Source of the DNA: Saprospiraceae bacterium
GTDB taxonomy: Bacteria > Bacteroidota > Bacteroidia > Chitinophagales > Saprospiraceae
Assembly: GCA_030729925.1 (NCBI GenBank)
Contig: JANQWK010000094.1
Location: 1-64,000, forward strand
Length of the DNA stretch: 64,000 bases
Reading direction: 5' to 3'
The position numbers and the translations under genes were made by a program. The notes below the pieces were generated by a model. The model searched no databases. It saw nothing but the letters and a program-made list of their open reading frames with translations, and was not told the origin of the DNA. Each line of letters starts with the position of its first letter. Position 1 is the stretch's first letter. This document shows, piece after piece, positions 28,040 through 37,465 of the stretch.

Positions 28040-28864
28040 TTAGGATTTGTTTGTTTTTTTGAACTTGTAGCCCACTTTTTCCGTGTTGCGGAATACAAAA
28101 TACAAGCCTGTCAGCACAAAAGGAATACTCAACCATTGGCCGGTGGACAAAAGCCCCAGACTTTCTTCAAAGCCGCCCAAGCTATCCTTGAATTGTTCCC
28201 AGAGGATTCGGGAACCGAAGATGAAAATCAGAAACAGGCCAAAAATTTTACCCGGATAAAAACGGAAGTCGGTCTTCCAATACACCTGATACAAAACAGC
28301 AAAACTGATCAGGTAGGTAATAGACTCGTAAAGTTGAACCGGATGCCGGGGCACATCGTCCACCTTAAGAAACACAAATGCCCAGGCTACATCGGCAGGC
28401 TTACCTAAAATCTCGGAGTTCATCATATTGCCCATCCGTATAAACGCAGCCGCCAATGCCGTTGGCACTACTACTTTGTCTAATATCCAGAGCATAGATT
28501 GCCGGGAAACGTTGCGCGAAAACAACCACAGCGCTATCAATACTCCTATAGCTCCTCCATGACTGGCAAGGCCTCCCCTCCAAATCATGGGAATTTCGGA
28601 CAGGTGCTGGGAATAATAATCCCAGTCGTAAAAAAAGACGTGCCCAAACCTGGCACCCAACACTGCACCCAGCACAATATAGATGAATGCCTTATCCAGC
28701 CATTCTTCCGGCGCATTTTCAACGGCAAACATGCGCTTGACCATAAACAGTCCGAGCAAAAATCCCGATGCGAAAAACAGACCGTACCACTTGAGTGTCA
28801 GGAAACCGATAGAAATGATATCGGGAGAGGCGTTCCAATTTATGTAAGCTAATAGGGTCTGCAT
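28040..28864 (-). CDS. lgt: Prolipoprotein diacylglyceryl transferase
   Basis: The 274-residue inner-membrane enzyme adds diacylglycerol to the lipobox Cys. The family segments GGLASHGGAIGV and RMGNMMNSEILG and the late HPVQLYES are visible, with about seven membrane helices. The ATG at 28864 (MQTLLAYINW) is preferred to a GTG seven codons upstream. A terminator for the preceding gene separates it from the transglycosylase. Confidence 0.95.
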   Translation of the reverse strand: MQTLLAYINWNASPDIISIGFLTLKWYGLFFASGFLLGLFMVKRMFAVENAPEEWLDKAFIYIVLGAVLGARFGHVFFYDWDYYSQHLSEIPMIWRGGLASHGGAIGVLIALWLFSRNVSRQSMLWILDKVVVPTALAAAFIRMGNMMNSEILGKPADVAWAFVFLKVDDVPRHPVQLYESITYLISFAVLYQVYWKTDFRFYPGKIFGLFLIFIFGSRILWEQFKDSLGGFEESLGLLSTGQWLSIPFVLTGLYFVFRNTEKVGYKFKKTNKS

Positions 28865-28914
28865 ATTTATATTGTTTTGGCGCACTAAACATAAATAATT
28901 TTAAGGGATAACCC

Positions 28915-28959
28915 AAAACAAAAGCGTCCGGAAAGCAACAATTGCTTTTCGGACGCTTT
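28915..28959 (-). terminator. Intrinsic terminator of the lytic transglycosylase gene
   Basis: Arms 28921-28930 and 28950-28959 (CGGACGCTTT) pair perfectly, and the inner AAAGCAA/TTGCTTT extends the stem to about 18 bp around a CAA loop. On the minus strand the hairpin is followed by a T-rich tract. It lies 21 nt after the stop at 28980. Confidence 0.85.
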
Positions 28960-28979
28960 CATCAAAATGGTCTTCTTAC

Positions 28980-30005
28980 TTAAGCCGCTGCAGTTTCAAC
29001 AGATGCGAAGATACCCCAGAAAGGTAACCCCTTCTGATATTTTGTATCCAGCTTAGCAACTGCTCCTTTGGACTGACCTAACTCTTTCAAGTAATCCTTT
29101 AGGGTCGTCGCCACTTTTTCAGGAACAACCAGAAAGTTGCCGCTTGTGGTTCTGGGCAACACGTCCTGCAAGTAAGCCGGGTTAAGTGAACGAACAGCAT
29201 GTATGGACAGACCGGTCGTTTCAGCAACCTCAGAAAAAGTAAGTTTGGTATATACCGTCAATACCGTCAGTTTGCCAAAGTCAATTTTATGATCCTTCGG
29301 ATTCAAACCATAATCTTCAAAATAGTGACCCACATAGGCAGCTGCCACATACTTTGGCAGGTAGTTCTGTGTCTCGATAGGCAAATACTGCTTGATGGCC
29401 TCATAATCCGTACTTCCTGCCATGCGAATGGCTTTGTTGACCCTACCGGCTCCAGAATTGTATGCAGCCAATACCAACCTCCAATCGCAGTACTTTTGGT
29501 GTAGCGATGAAAGCATAGTAAGGGCAGCCTTTGTAGATTTCACCGGATCGTAACGCTCATCTACCTGCTCGTTGATGGTCAGACCAAATTCCGTAGCGGT
29601 AGCAGGCATCAGTTGCCACAAACCAGCAGCACTGGCTCCAGAAAGCGCATCGGATCTAAGCTCGGATTCGATCATTGACAAATACTTCAACTCCTGAGGT
29701 AAACCGTATTCCTCCAAGTACTTTTCGAACAAAGGAAAATACAGCTCCGTTCTGTTCAACAAAGTCTGTGTTTCGTTTTTGCCATACATCAAATACGTCT
29801 TGATGTAATCCGAAATTTTTCTCTCGTACTGGATTTCTACCGGAAGACTGAGCTGATCAAGGTTGGTACGAATACTGTTTTCATCAAAAGCAGCATCAAT
29901 TTCAGCTCCAAGAAACAAATTGTAATCGGTTCTCGGCGTTGCTTCAATAGCAGCAACAGGTGTGATAGCCACAGCAAGTGTGGCAATTGTCCATGGGAAT
30001 TTCAT
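28980..30005 (-). CDS. MltD-like lytic transglycosylase with C-terminal LysM-like region
   Basis: The 341-residue exported protein cleaves peptidoglycan. A signal segment (about 5-20) precedes an SLT domain at about 95-220, with the catalytic Glu in SMIESELRSDALSGASAAG and the motifs GLWQLMPATA and AAYNSGAGRV. Residues about 245-295 resemble a degenerate LysM repeat (TVYTKLTFSEVAETTGLS). It is transcribed alone, from its own promoter to its own terminator. Confidence 0.9.
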   Translation of the reverse strand: MKFPWTIATLAVAITPVAAIEATPRTDYNLFLGAEIDAAFDENSIRTNLDQLSLPVEIQYERKISDYIKTYLMYGKNETQTLLNRTELYFPLFEKYLEEYGLPQELKYLSMIESELRSDALSGASAAGLWQLMPATATEFGLTINEQVDERYDPVKSTKAALTMLSSLHQKYCDWRLVLAAYNSGAGRVNKAIRMAGSTDYEAIKQYLPIETQNYLPKYVAAAYVGHYFEDYGLNPKDHKIDFGKLTVLTVYTKLTFSEVAETTGLSIHAVRSLNPAYLQDVLPRTTSGNFLVVPEKVATTLKDYLKELGQSKGAVAKLDTKYQKGLPFWGIFASVETAAA

Positions 30006-30108
30006 AATTTTTCATTTATGCCCCTTTGGAGGGCAGAAAAGAAATTGCACACCCTGTTTTACCAGGATATACGTGTGTGTTTGGATTATTGTTCTAATAT
30101 GTTCGCTA

Positions 30109-30139
30109 CAAAGGTATTCCATTCCTGGAAAAATTCAAA
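30109..30139 (-). promoter_or_regulatory. Promoter of the lytic transglycosylase gene (TTTG-N19-TACCTTTG)
   Basis: On the minus strand TTTG is at 30139-30136 and TACCTTTG at 30116-30109, separated by exactly 19 nt, which is the textbook Bacteroidota promoter. The leader would be about 97 nt. Confidence 0.7.
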
Positions 30140-30301
30140 AATTATTATTGCGTAAACCATTTTTTATAACAACTAAAGGGTAACGCAAGCCGGCAAAAAA
30201 AAGTTGCCAGAAGTTAATAATTTATTATTCAGCCTGTTAACGTATTCGGCCGGAACAATATTTGGGTTGTGCTCATTTTTTTTAATTTTTTTTGATAGAA
30301 T

Positions 30302-30336
30302 TTTGGGGTTGTGCGTAATTACATAATTTACTTTTG
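30302..30336 (+). promoter_or_regulatory. Possible promoter for moaD-moaE
   Basis: A -7 match TACTTTTG is at 30329-30336, with TTTG at 30302-30305, 23 nt upstream. A short hairpin (30331-30338 with 30344-30351, TTTTGCC/GGCAAAA) and another (30420-30425 with 30433-30438) lie in the leader of about 140 nt before moaD. I cannot match this leader to a molybdenum-cofactor riboswitch. The rest of 30140-30480 holds no gene. Confidence 0.3.
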
Positions 30337-30480
30337 CCGCAGGGCAAAAAGTTAAAGGGGTCTGGTTTTCATGCTTTCGGCAAATATTTTTTCAATTTTT
30401 GTGCCAAAAGGTGTAATTTATGTGTCTGAAAAACACATCTTTATTTCTTTAATGAGTAAACAGCTGTGAGTTTAAAGCCT

Positions 30481-30723
30481 ATGAATATTTCGATTTTAGC
30501 ATTTGGGATAGCAAGGGATATTGTCGGTCAGTCGGAATTTGACTTTGAGTTGGTGGAGGGCGGAACGGTGGGAGCTTTGAAGGAGGATTTGGTTGATCGT
30601 TATCCTGATTTTGCGAAGTTAGTTTCTTTTGCGATAGCGGTGAACGGTACTTATGTGACGGACGAGCATGTGCTGGGGGTGAAGGATGAGGTAGTGATTA
30701 TTCCTCCCGTGAGCGGGGGTTAA
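30481..30723 (+). CDS. moaD: Molybdopterin synthase small subunit MoaD
   Basis: The 80-residue ubiquitin-like sulfur carrier has the terminal Gly-Gly (PPVSGG) that is thiocarboxylated to donate sulfur to molybdopterin. The ATG at 30481 is preferred to a GTG at 30466. moaE follows after 27 nt. Confidence 0.92.
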   Translation: MNISILAFGIARDIVGQSEFDFELVEGGTVGALKEDLVDRYPDFAKLVSFAIAVNGTYVTDEHVLGVKDEVVIIPPVSGG

Positions 30724-30750
30724 AGTTAGGGGTTAGACAAGTTTTGAGCT

Positions 30751-31170
30751 ATGATGATAGAGATACAGTTACTGGATAGGGAGCTGGATCCGAAGTATTG
30801 CACGGAGTGTGTTTATACGCCGGAGGCTGGTGGCATTGCTGTTTTTGTAGGTACGGTTCGCAATCAGACTGCCGACAAAAGGGTGCTGCGCTTGGAGTTT
30901 GAGGCTTATGAAAAAATGGCCTTATCGGAGATGCGCAAGATTGCCGAGCGTGCTGCGGAGCAATGGCCGGTAAAGCGGATAGTGATTCACCATCGTACGG
31001 GGGTGTTGTATGCCGGAGATATTGCGGTAATTATTGCGGTGTCCACGCCACACCGAAAGGCTGCATTCGAGGCTTGCGCCTTTGCGATAGATACTTTAAA
31101 AGAGACGGTTCCCATTTGGAAAAAGGAAATCTTTGAGGATGGGGAAGTATGGGTAGCTGCCCACCCTTAG
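30751..31170 (+). CDS. moaE: Molybdopterin synthase large subunit MoaE
   Basis: The 139-residue catalytic subunit has the typical AVFVGTVRNQT start of the core, IHHRTGVLYAGDIAV, and the active-site Lys pair in VPIWKKEIFEDGEVW. Its TAG stop (31168-31170) shares bases with the TAA stop of the convergent mobA gene. Confidence 0.94.
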   Translation: MMIEIQLLDRELDPKYCTECVYTPEAGGIAVFVGTVRNQTADKRVLRLEFEAYEKMALSEMRKIAERAAEQWPVKRIVIHHRTGVLYAGDIAVIIAVSTPHRKAAFEACAFAIDTLKETVPIWKKEIFEDGEVWVAAHP

Positions 31171-32324
31171 GGATTGTTGTTGAGTTGCTGCATGATTTTT
31201 TCGAAGGTTTCGGGGTCATTGACATTGCTGAGTTCATCGGGTCGGTTGATGTCTATGCGTGCAATAGGGGTATTGATGAGTACTTTTCTTGGGCAGGCGT
31301 AGCCTAAAGCCAGAAACTGCAGCAGTGCGGGATAGCTTCTGGGTTCCCAGATGGCCACCAGGGGTTCCGGAAAGGCATTGACGGGACTATTGAAAGCGGT
31401 AGCGATTTTGGAGGGATTTCTTTGTGTGACCAATTGTTGGATTCCGGTTGTACCGAGGAGCGGTAGATCGCAGGCGACTACGAGCCATGCTGCGTTTGGC
31501 TGGCTTCTGAATGCGGATGCGATGGCACCGAAGGGCCCCAGCCCGGTAAACGTATCTTCAAGAGGAGGGAAAGCTTCTTCGGACAGATCTTTGACCTGAT
31601 CGGGTCTGCAGGAGATAAAGGTTTTTTCGCAGAATGGGGCGATCAGTTCTGCGACGTAGGTGCGTTGTGGTTTGCCATGGTACTCGATCAGTCCTTTATC
31701 TGTTCCCATGCGGCGACTCATGCCGCCTGCCAGCACGAGTCCGTATAGTGGGGGTATGCTTTGGCGATAGTGGTTTAGGATGATCGCAGCGATTTGATCG
31801 GGTTGGTTGAGGTGTACGATAGGAACTTCTTGGCCCTGCAGGTGATCGCGCAAAAAGGGGAAGATGGTCTGCTGTCCTTCTGTGAGCACGATAGCATCTA
31901 TTTGGGTCAGGCGATCCAGTTTTCGCTTCAGCGAGTCTTCCTTTTTGGGATCCACGAGGACAATTTGTCGTTTGGCTTTAAAATGGTTGCCATTGACAAG
32001 GACGAGATCTGCCTCGTCGAACCAGTTTCGGTAAGCCAGAGTTTCGGGATCGGCTTGGAGGTCTTGGCGGAAGTAACCGATTTTGTCGGTACAAACCAGG
32101 GTAGCACCTGCGTGCAGGAATGGATCCTTCTGTTCACTCCCCTCCTGGTGGTCGGCATCAACGTAGGCCACCTGCAGATCGCTTTGCAGGTGGGTGATAA
32201 GCTGTCGGCACAGATCTTGTATTTTCCCGCAGGGGGCACCTAAAAACGCCCATTCGTGGCGATGAAAAGTACCTTTTTGGGGTTTCGTGAGGGCAGTATG
32301 TTTTTGATGTTTTTCCTGTGTCAT
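31167..32324 (-). CDS. mobA: MobB-like / MobA fusion: molybdenum cofactor guanylyltransferase
   Basis: The C-terminal half (from about residue 190) of this 385-residue protein is MobA, which adds GMP to the cofactor. The nucleotide motif LAGGMSRRMGTDKG and the later CDLPLL are clear. The first 180 residues resemble MobB, but the P-loop is degenerate (GAPCGKI, with Ile where Ser/Thr should be), so GTP binding there is doubtful. The start overlaps the moaC stop by ATGA. The gene is the last of the minus-strand Mo operon. Confidence 0.85.
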   Translation of the reverse strand: MTQEKHQKHTALTKPQKGTFHRHEWAFLGAPCGKIQDLCRQLITHLQSDLQVAYVDADHQEGSEQKDPFLHAGATLVCTDKIGYFRQDLQADPETLAYRNWFDEADLVLVNGNHFKAKRQIVLVDPKKEDSLKRKLDRLTQIDAIVLTEGQQTIFPFLRDHLQGQEVPIVHLNQPDQIAAIILNHYRQSIPPLYGLVLAGGMSRRMGTDKGLIEYHGKPQRTYVAELIAPFCEKTFISCRPDQVKDLSEEAFPPLEDTFTGLGPFGAIASAFRSQPNAAWLVVACDLPLLGTTGIQQLVTQRNPSKIATAFNSPVNAFPEPLVAIWEPRSYPALLQFLALGYACPRKVLINTPIARIDINRPDELSNVNDPETFEKIMQQLNNNP

Positions 32325-32809
32325 GTCCTATCGAATTTAAAATCGCTTTTTCCACCGGTTTTGGACACCAATCGGGTTTCTTTGATCACGATGTTGTGGG
32401 AAAAGGCTTTGCACATGTCGTAGATGGTAAGGGCTGCCACGCTGGCTCCGGTGAGGGCTTCCATTTCGACTCCTGTTTTGCCGTGCAGGCTGGCGGTACA
32501 CAGGATAAGCACCTCTTGGTTGTCGTTGACGGAAATATTGACTTTACAATTATCCAGTCCCAGGGGATGGCAGAGGGGGATCAGTTCGGAAGTTTTTTTT
32601 GCGCCCATGATACCGGCCAGAATGGCTGTTTGGAACACGGGACCTTTGCGGGTCTGTATGTCGTCGCCAACGAGCTGATTGATGATCTCCTCGTCGAGCA
32701 CCACGATGCTTTGTGCAACGGCCACCCTGTGGGTCACCTTTTTCTCGCCCACATCTACCATTGTGGGATTATTGGAAGCATCGAGGTGGGTAAACTTTTT
32801 TTCTATCAT
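32321..32809 (-). CDS. moaC: Cyclic pyranopterin monophosphate synthase MoaC
   Basis: The 162-residue enzyme works with MoaA to form cyclic pyranopterin monophosphate. The family segments MVDVGEKKVTHRVA, LIPLCHPLGLD and GVEMEALTGASVAALTIYDM are all present. It lies 2 nt downstream of moeA and overlaps mobA. Confidence 0.97.
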   Translation of the reverse strand: MIEKKFTHLDASNNPTMVDVGEKKVTHRVAVAQSIVVLDEEIINQLVGDDIQTRKGPVFQTAILAGIMGAKKTSELIPLCHPLGLDNCKVNISVNDNQEVLILCTASLHGKTGVEMEALTGASVAALTIYDMCKAFSHNIVIKETRLVSKTGGKSDFKFDRT

Positions 32810-32811
32810 GG

Positions 32812-34017
32812 TTACAAGTGCATTCTGTAAAAAAATACGGGAAAAACTTCGCCCTGTTTAAAATCGGTTTGTTCTGCGGGTAGCTGCATAAAAGCATCTG
32901 CATCTGCGAGGTTGGCCAGGTCGCCGGAGCCATGACCTTCAAAGGGCATGCCGATGAGTTGGCCTTTGTCATTGAAGTGGATGCGCACCTGGAGGAAGTA
33001 GGTCAGGTGTGGGGTAAACGAAAAATCTTTGCCGAGGATAGCGGCATGTTGGGAAAAAGGTTGGAGACCGAGTGACTGTTTGAGCCAGGGCAAAAAGTAG
33101 CGGGTAATCCCCACGAAGGAGGAAACTGGATTGCCCGGAAAGGCAAAAACGGGTTTACCGTCCGTACTGACGCCGAACCAGAAAGGTTTTCCGGGTCTTT
33201 GCATCACCCGGTGAAAGGATTTCTGCACGCCGAGTTCATCCAGTGCGGTGGGCACGTGGTCGTATTTGCCCATAGAAACCCCTCCGCTCAGGATAATCGC
33301 ATCGTAATGGCTCAGGCAATGTGCCAGTTGTTCGCGGGTTTGTTGGGGATCATCGCGCAGGTGGAGTCTTTCGGCATGTATTTGCCAGCTGTCCAGTGCT
33401 GCGGCGAGCTGGTAAGCATTGGATATTCTGATTTGGTGCGGCAGGGGTTGTGCGTCCACGGGTACCAATTCATCGCCGGTTGCGATGATCACTACTTTGG
33501 GTTGGCGCAGCACGCGGACAAGGCTTTTGCCGATGGTGGCAGCCACTCCGATTTCTGCCGGAGAAAGCATTCTGGGGTGAGGGATGATCAGGTCTCCTGT
33601 TTTGCGATCATGTCCTTGTCGGTGCACATTCTGTCCGGCCTGAATTTGTTCGATTTGGAGCTGGGCGACTCCGTCCCGGATATCCAGGTCTTCATAGCGG
33701 ATGACCGTATCTGTATTTTGGGGTAGAACGGCTCCGGTCATCACTTCCAGACAATCCAGGGAATTGTCCAGGCTGAGCTGAGGTTCGCCCGCTGCCTGGA
33801 TGCCGGCGATGCGAAAAGTGCGGTTACCGGCCTGGAAAGCGGAAAAGGCAATGGCTATGCCATCCATAGTAACCCTATGGAAGGGCGGAAAGTCCCTGTC
33901 TGCCGTTAGGTCTTCGGCCAAGACTCTTCCCCTGGCTTGTTCCAGGGAGACAAATTCCGGGGAAAGGGGTTTTGCGGTAGCCAGCACCCTTTCTGTTGCT
34001 TGTTCAACAGTTATCAT
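32812..34017 (-). CDS. moeA: Molybdopterin molybdenumtransferase MoeA
   Basis: The 401-residue enzyme inserts molybdate into molybdopterin. It has the PFHRVTMDGIA segment, MTGAVLP, the ATGDEL motif, SGGVSMGKYD and AFPGNPVSS, in family order and spacing. It lies 10 nt downstream of moaA and 2 nt upstream of moaC. Confidence 0.96.
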   Translation of the reverse strand: MITVEQATERVLATAKPLSPEFVSLEQARGRVLAEDLTADRDFPPFHRVTMDGIAIAFSAFQAGNRTFRIAGIQAAGEPQLSLDNSLDCLEVMTGAVLPQNTDTVIRYEDLDIRDGVAQLQIEQIQAGQNVHRQGHDRKTGDLIIPHPRMLSPAEIGVAATIGKSLVRVLRQPKVVIIATGDELVPVDAQPLPHQIRISNAYQLAAALDSWQIHAERLHLRDDPQQTREQLAHCLSHYDAIILSGGVSMGKYDHVPTALDELGVQKSFHRVMQRPGKPFWFGVSTDGKPVFAFPGNPVSSFVGITRYFLPWLKQSLGLQPFSQHAAILGKDFSFTPHLTYFLQVRIHFNDKGQLIGMPFEGHGSGDLANLADADAFMQLPAEQTDFKQGEVFPVFFYRMHL

Positions 34018-34027
34018 GTAATGGGGT

Positions 34028-35026
34028 TTATCCTCCTATGGTTGACATTGACTCTGACACGGGCAGTCCGAAATTCCGGTTGCGTTCGGCTTCGAAGCCA
34101 TTTTTGGCGCGATTGCCAAGTGCTTCCAGGAAGGCGGTTTCCAGTTGTTGATCCGTAGCGCCGGCGCGCATCAGGTCTTTGATGTTAAAAACGCCATCGT
34201 CGTACAAACAGGTTTTGAGCATGCCCTGTGGGGTAATTCGGATGCGGTTGCAGGTTCCGCAGAAAGTGCGGCTATATGCTGCGATGATACCAAAGGTTCC
34301 TTTAAAACCGGGGATTTGATAGTTGTAGCTGGTAGAATGGGGTGGATCGGGCAATTTGACCAGATTGGGATAAACCTGGCTGATGTGATCCAGAATTTTT
34401 TTGTGGTTCCATTGCAGTACGCTATAATGCTGGCCTTCGCCGTTGAAAGGCATTTCTTCGATAAAGCGCACGCTGACCGGATTGTCTTTGGCGAGTTCGA
34501 CCAGGGGCAGGATATCATCCGTATTTTTGCCATCCATGACCACGGTATTGATTTTGGTTTCGAAACCCATGGCGATCATGGTTTGCATAGTCTCGAAGAC
34601 CTGATCGAACACATCCCTTCTGGTAATTTCAAAGAAGCGTGTTTTATCGAGGGTATCCAGGCTCAGGTTGATGCTCCGGATTCCGAGTTGGTAGAGTTCT
34701 TCGAGGTGTGGCAGGGTGGTTGTTCCGTTGGTTGTAATATTTATTTTTCGGAGTCCTTCCAGTTGGCTGATGCTGCGCAAAAAAGGCATAATATCCTTCC
34801 GGATAAAAGGTTCGCCGCCGGTGATGCGGACTTTATCTATGCCCATGGAAACGAGCAGGCGGATTGTCTTTTCCATTTCTTCATAGCTCAGCAGTTCTGC
34901 CTTGGGAACATAATTAATTCCTTCTTCGGGCATGCAGTAGAAGCAACGGAGGTTGCATCGGTCGGTGACAGCCAGTCTGACGTAATTGATAGGTCTGCCG
35001 TGGTTATCGTAGAGTATTTTTTTCAT
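34028..35026 (-). CDS. moaA: GTP 3',8-cyclase MoaA
   Basis: The 332-residue radical-SAM enzyme starts cofactor synthesis from GTP. The SAM cluster is C24, C28 and C31 (CNLRCFYC). The second cluster is in CGTCNRIRITPQG with a later Cys in LKTC, and the C-terminal Gly-Gly required in MoaA is present. Its start overlaps the stop of the molybdoenzyme gene by ATGA. Confidence 0.97.
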   Translation of the reverse strand: MKKILYDNHGRPINYVRLAVTDRCNLRCFYCMPEEGINYVPKAELLSYEEMEKTIRLLVSMGIDKVRITGGEPFIRKDIMPFLRSISQLEGLRKINITTNGTTTLPHLEELYQLGIRSINLSLDTLDKTRFFEITRRDVFDQVFETMQTMIAMGFETKINTVVMDGKNTDDILPLVELAKDNPVSVRFIEEMPFNGEGQHYSVLQWNHKKILDHISQVYPNLVKLPDPPHSTSYNYQIPGFKGTFGIIAAYSRTFCGTCNRIRITPQGMLKTCLYDDGVFNIKDLMRAGATDQQLETAFLEALGNRAKNGFEAERNRNFGLPVSESMSTIGG

Positions 35027-37365
35027 CCTGGGTTATTTGGTTTTATCGTGACGACTACGGATTTTGAAACGGGGGTTTTGCTGCCTCGGGCTACAGCATC
35101 TACCGGTACGAGCACATTTGCTTCGGGGAAATAGGTAGCGATACAGCCTTCGGGTATATCGAAAGGTACAACAATAAATTTATTGGCGCATCTCTCAGTG
35201 CCATTATATCTGCTAATGAGGTTAACGACTTGTCGGGTTGTGAATCCTGCTTTAGACATATCGTCAGGGTTCATCAGGACTACCCTCCTTTCCTGATAGA
35301 TGCCGCGGTATCGGTCATCAAGGCCATAGATGGTGGTATTGAACTGGTCATGACTTCTGATGGTAATCATGAGGTATTCGTTGGGTGCCAATTGCCATCG
35401 GGTATAAGTATTTACGGTAAACAATGCTTTTCCCTCCGGGGTTGTAAAATTGCCTGATCTTGCCCCGTTGGGCAGATAAAATCCCTCGGGTATCCTGATG
35501 CGGGAATTGTATTGTTCAAAACCCGGGATTACCTGTTCTATCAGATCTCTGATCCTGTCGTAGTCGGCGATCAGGGCTTCCCAGTCGAGGTCGAGTTTGT
35601 CCTGTAGCACTGCTTTGGCCATTCCTGCGACGATGGCGGGTTCGCTGAGGAGTTGAGCCGAGCAGGGGGTCAGTATGCCCCGGGAAGCGTGTACCACGCC
35701 CATTGAATTTTCGACGCTCACAAATTGGGCTCCATTGGCTTGTAAGTCGGCGTCTGTTCGGCCGAGACAGGGCAGGATGAGCGCGTTTTTGCCGTGAATC
35801 AGGTGGCTCCTGTTGAGTTTGGTGGACACGTGGACGGTCAGGGTACAATTGCGAAGGGCTTGAGCCGTGTATTCGGTATCCGGTGTAGCGGACAGGAAGT
35901 TGCCGCCCATGGCCACGAACACGCTGGCTTTTTTGGCGTACATAGCCTGTATGGCGTCGGTCACCGCATAGCCATGTTTGGCAGGCGCTTCAAAATTAAA
36001 AACCTTGCCCAGGCGGTCGAGGAAATCCTGCGGAGGGGCTTCCCAAATGCCCATCGTTCTGTCTCCTTGAACATTGCTATGTCCTCTCACGGGACAGGTG
36101 CCTGCACCGGGTTTGCCTATGCTGCCTTTGAGGAGCAGCAGGTTGACAATTTCGCGGATATTATCTACGCCATTTTCGTGTTGGGTAAGTCCCATTGCCC
36201 AGCAGACGATAATTTTTTGGGTATCGGCGATCAGGGCTGCCGCTGCTTTGACCAGTTCATCTGCTACCCCGCAATCGTCGAGGAGGGTATTGTAATCCTG
36301 TTCGCGCAAATGCTGGAGCAGTTCTGTCGCTCCGCTGGTTTTCTTGTTGATGAAAGCATGGTCAAACACCTGACCTCCGGAGCGCTGATCGGCCTCATCC
36401 AATAACTTCATGAGGGCTTTGAGGAGCGGTACATCCCCATTAACTTTTACCTGCAAAAATAAATCGGTAAGCGCTGTTCCGCCCTTCAGGATTTTCAGGG
36501 GGTCCTGTGGGTGCACAAAACGGAGCAATCCGGGTTCGGGAAGGGGATTGATGGTAAGTATTTTTCCGCCCTTTTCCTTGCATTTTTCCAGGGCGGAGAG
36601 CATCCGTGGGTGGTTTGTTCCGGGGTTTTGGCCGATCACAATGACGAGTTCGGCTTCGTCAAAATCTTGCAGGGTAACCGATCCTTTACCGATTCCGAGG
36701 GTTTGGGTGAGTGCTACGCCGCTGGACTCGTGGCACATATTGGAGCAATCGGGGAGGTTGTTGGTGCCGAAAGCCCTTACAAAGAGCTGGTACAGAAAAG
36801 CTGCCTCGTTACTCGTTCGGCCGGAAGTATAAAAAACAGCCTCGTCGGGATGTTGGAGTGCATGGAGGTGATCGGCGATCATTTGAAAAGCCGCCTCCCA
36901 GGAAATGGGTTGGTAGTGGGTGGCATTTTCCCGAAGGACCATTGGTTCGGCCAAGCGTCCTTTTTTGCCAATTTCGAAATCGGACCATTGTTGCATATCG
37001 GCCACGCTGTGCCGGCTAAAAAAGTGTCTGTCAATAACCTTTCTGGACAGCTCTTCGGAGATAGCTTTAATACCGTTTTCGCAAAACTCACCGAGTCCCG
37101 AGCGATCATCGTCCGGATCCGGCCAGGCACATCCGGGGCAGTCTATTCCTCCCTTTTGATTCAGGCGTGACATGACCCTGAGGGCCGCTCCCGGATGGGT
37201 ATAACGGCTCACGTGACCAAGCGCCTTCAGCACAGCGGGTATGCCGGCAACCTTTTTCGGGGGGGCGCCAAGTTTTAGCCCGGTAAAAAGAGCTGGTGGC
37301 TGTGCTCCTGTACGCGAAGCAGGGGTATTGTGGCTTGGTGAATCGAGCTCCTGGGTATCTTTCAT
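35023..37365 (-). CDS. FdhF/YdeP-type molybdopterin oxidoreductase
   Basis: The 780-residue protein belongs to the bis-MGD family related to formate dehydrogenase H and E. coli YdeP. Visible are the YdeP-like N-terminal GGIDCPGCAWPDP, SGRTSNEAAFLYQLF, GQNPGTNHPRML and a C-terminal molybdopterin dinucleotide-binding domain (YLMITIRSHDQFNTTIYG). There is no twin-arginine signal, so the protein is probably cytoplasmic. The next gene on one side is fdhD (100 nt upstream) and the other side is moaA, so the enzyme and its cofactor genes form one unit. The substrate is not known. Formate is suggested only by FdhD. Confidence 0.88.
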   Translation of the reverse strand: MKDTQELDSPSHNTPASRTGAQPPALFTGLKLGAPPKKVAGIPAVLKALGHVSRYTHPGAALRVMSRLNQKGGIDCPGCAWPDPDDDRSGLGEFCENGIKAISEELSRKVIDRHFFSRHSVADMQQWSDFEIGKKGRLAEPMVLRENATHYQPISWEAAFQMIADHLHALQHPDEAVFYTSGRTSNEAAFLYQLFVRAFGTNNLPDCSNMCHESSGVALTQTLGIGKGSVTLQDFDEAELVIVIGQNPGTNHPRMLSALEKCKEKGGKILTINPLPEPGLLRFVHPQDPLKILKGGTALTDLFLQVKVNGDVPLLKALMKLLDEADQRSGGQVFDHAFINKKTSGATELLQHLREQDYNTLLDDCGVADELVKAAAALIADTQKIIVCWAMGLTQHENGVDNIREIVNLLLLKGSIGKPGAGTCPVRGHSNVQGDRTMGIWEAPPQDFLDRLGKVFNFEAPAKHGYAVTDAIQAMYAKKASVFVAMGGNFLSATPDTEYTAQALRNCTLTVHVSTKLNRSHLIHGKNALILPCLGRTDADLQANGAQFVSVENSMGVVHASRGILTPCSAQLLSEPAIVAGMAKAVLQDKLDLDWEALIADYDRIRDLIEQVIPGFEQYNSRIRIPEGFYLPNGARSGNFTTPEGKALFTVNTYTRWQLAPNEYLMITIRSHDQFNTTIYGLDDRYRGIYQERRVVLMNPDDMSKAGFTTRQVVNLISRYNGTERCANKFIVVPFDIPEGCIATYFPEANVLVPVDAVARGSKTPVSKSVVVTIKPNNPG

Positions 37366-37465
37366 ACAGCTGGAATTATCCTACCATTAATAAAGCCTAA
37401 CTGGTTTTAAAGTTCGAAACTAATCCTTTTTTAATTTCAAAAAATACAAAAAATCAATATATATG

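Noticed and set aside
28035-28136. Longer N-terminus for the beta-propeller lipoprotein
   Set aside because: It overlaps the end of lgt and would hide the lipoprotein signal that begins at the ATG at 28034.
30140-30480. Molybdenum-cofactor riboswitch before moaD
   Set aside because: Two small hairpins are present, but I could not match the conserved core of that riboswitch.
34145-35134. 329-codon open frame antisense to moaA
   Set aside because: It is a shadow of moaA, which has all radical-SAM motifs.
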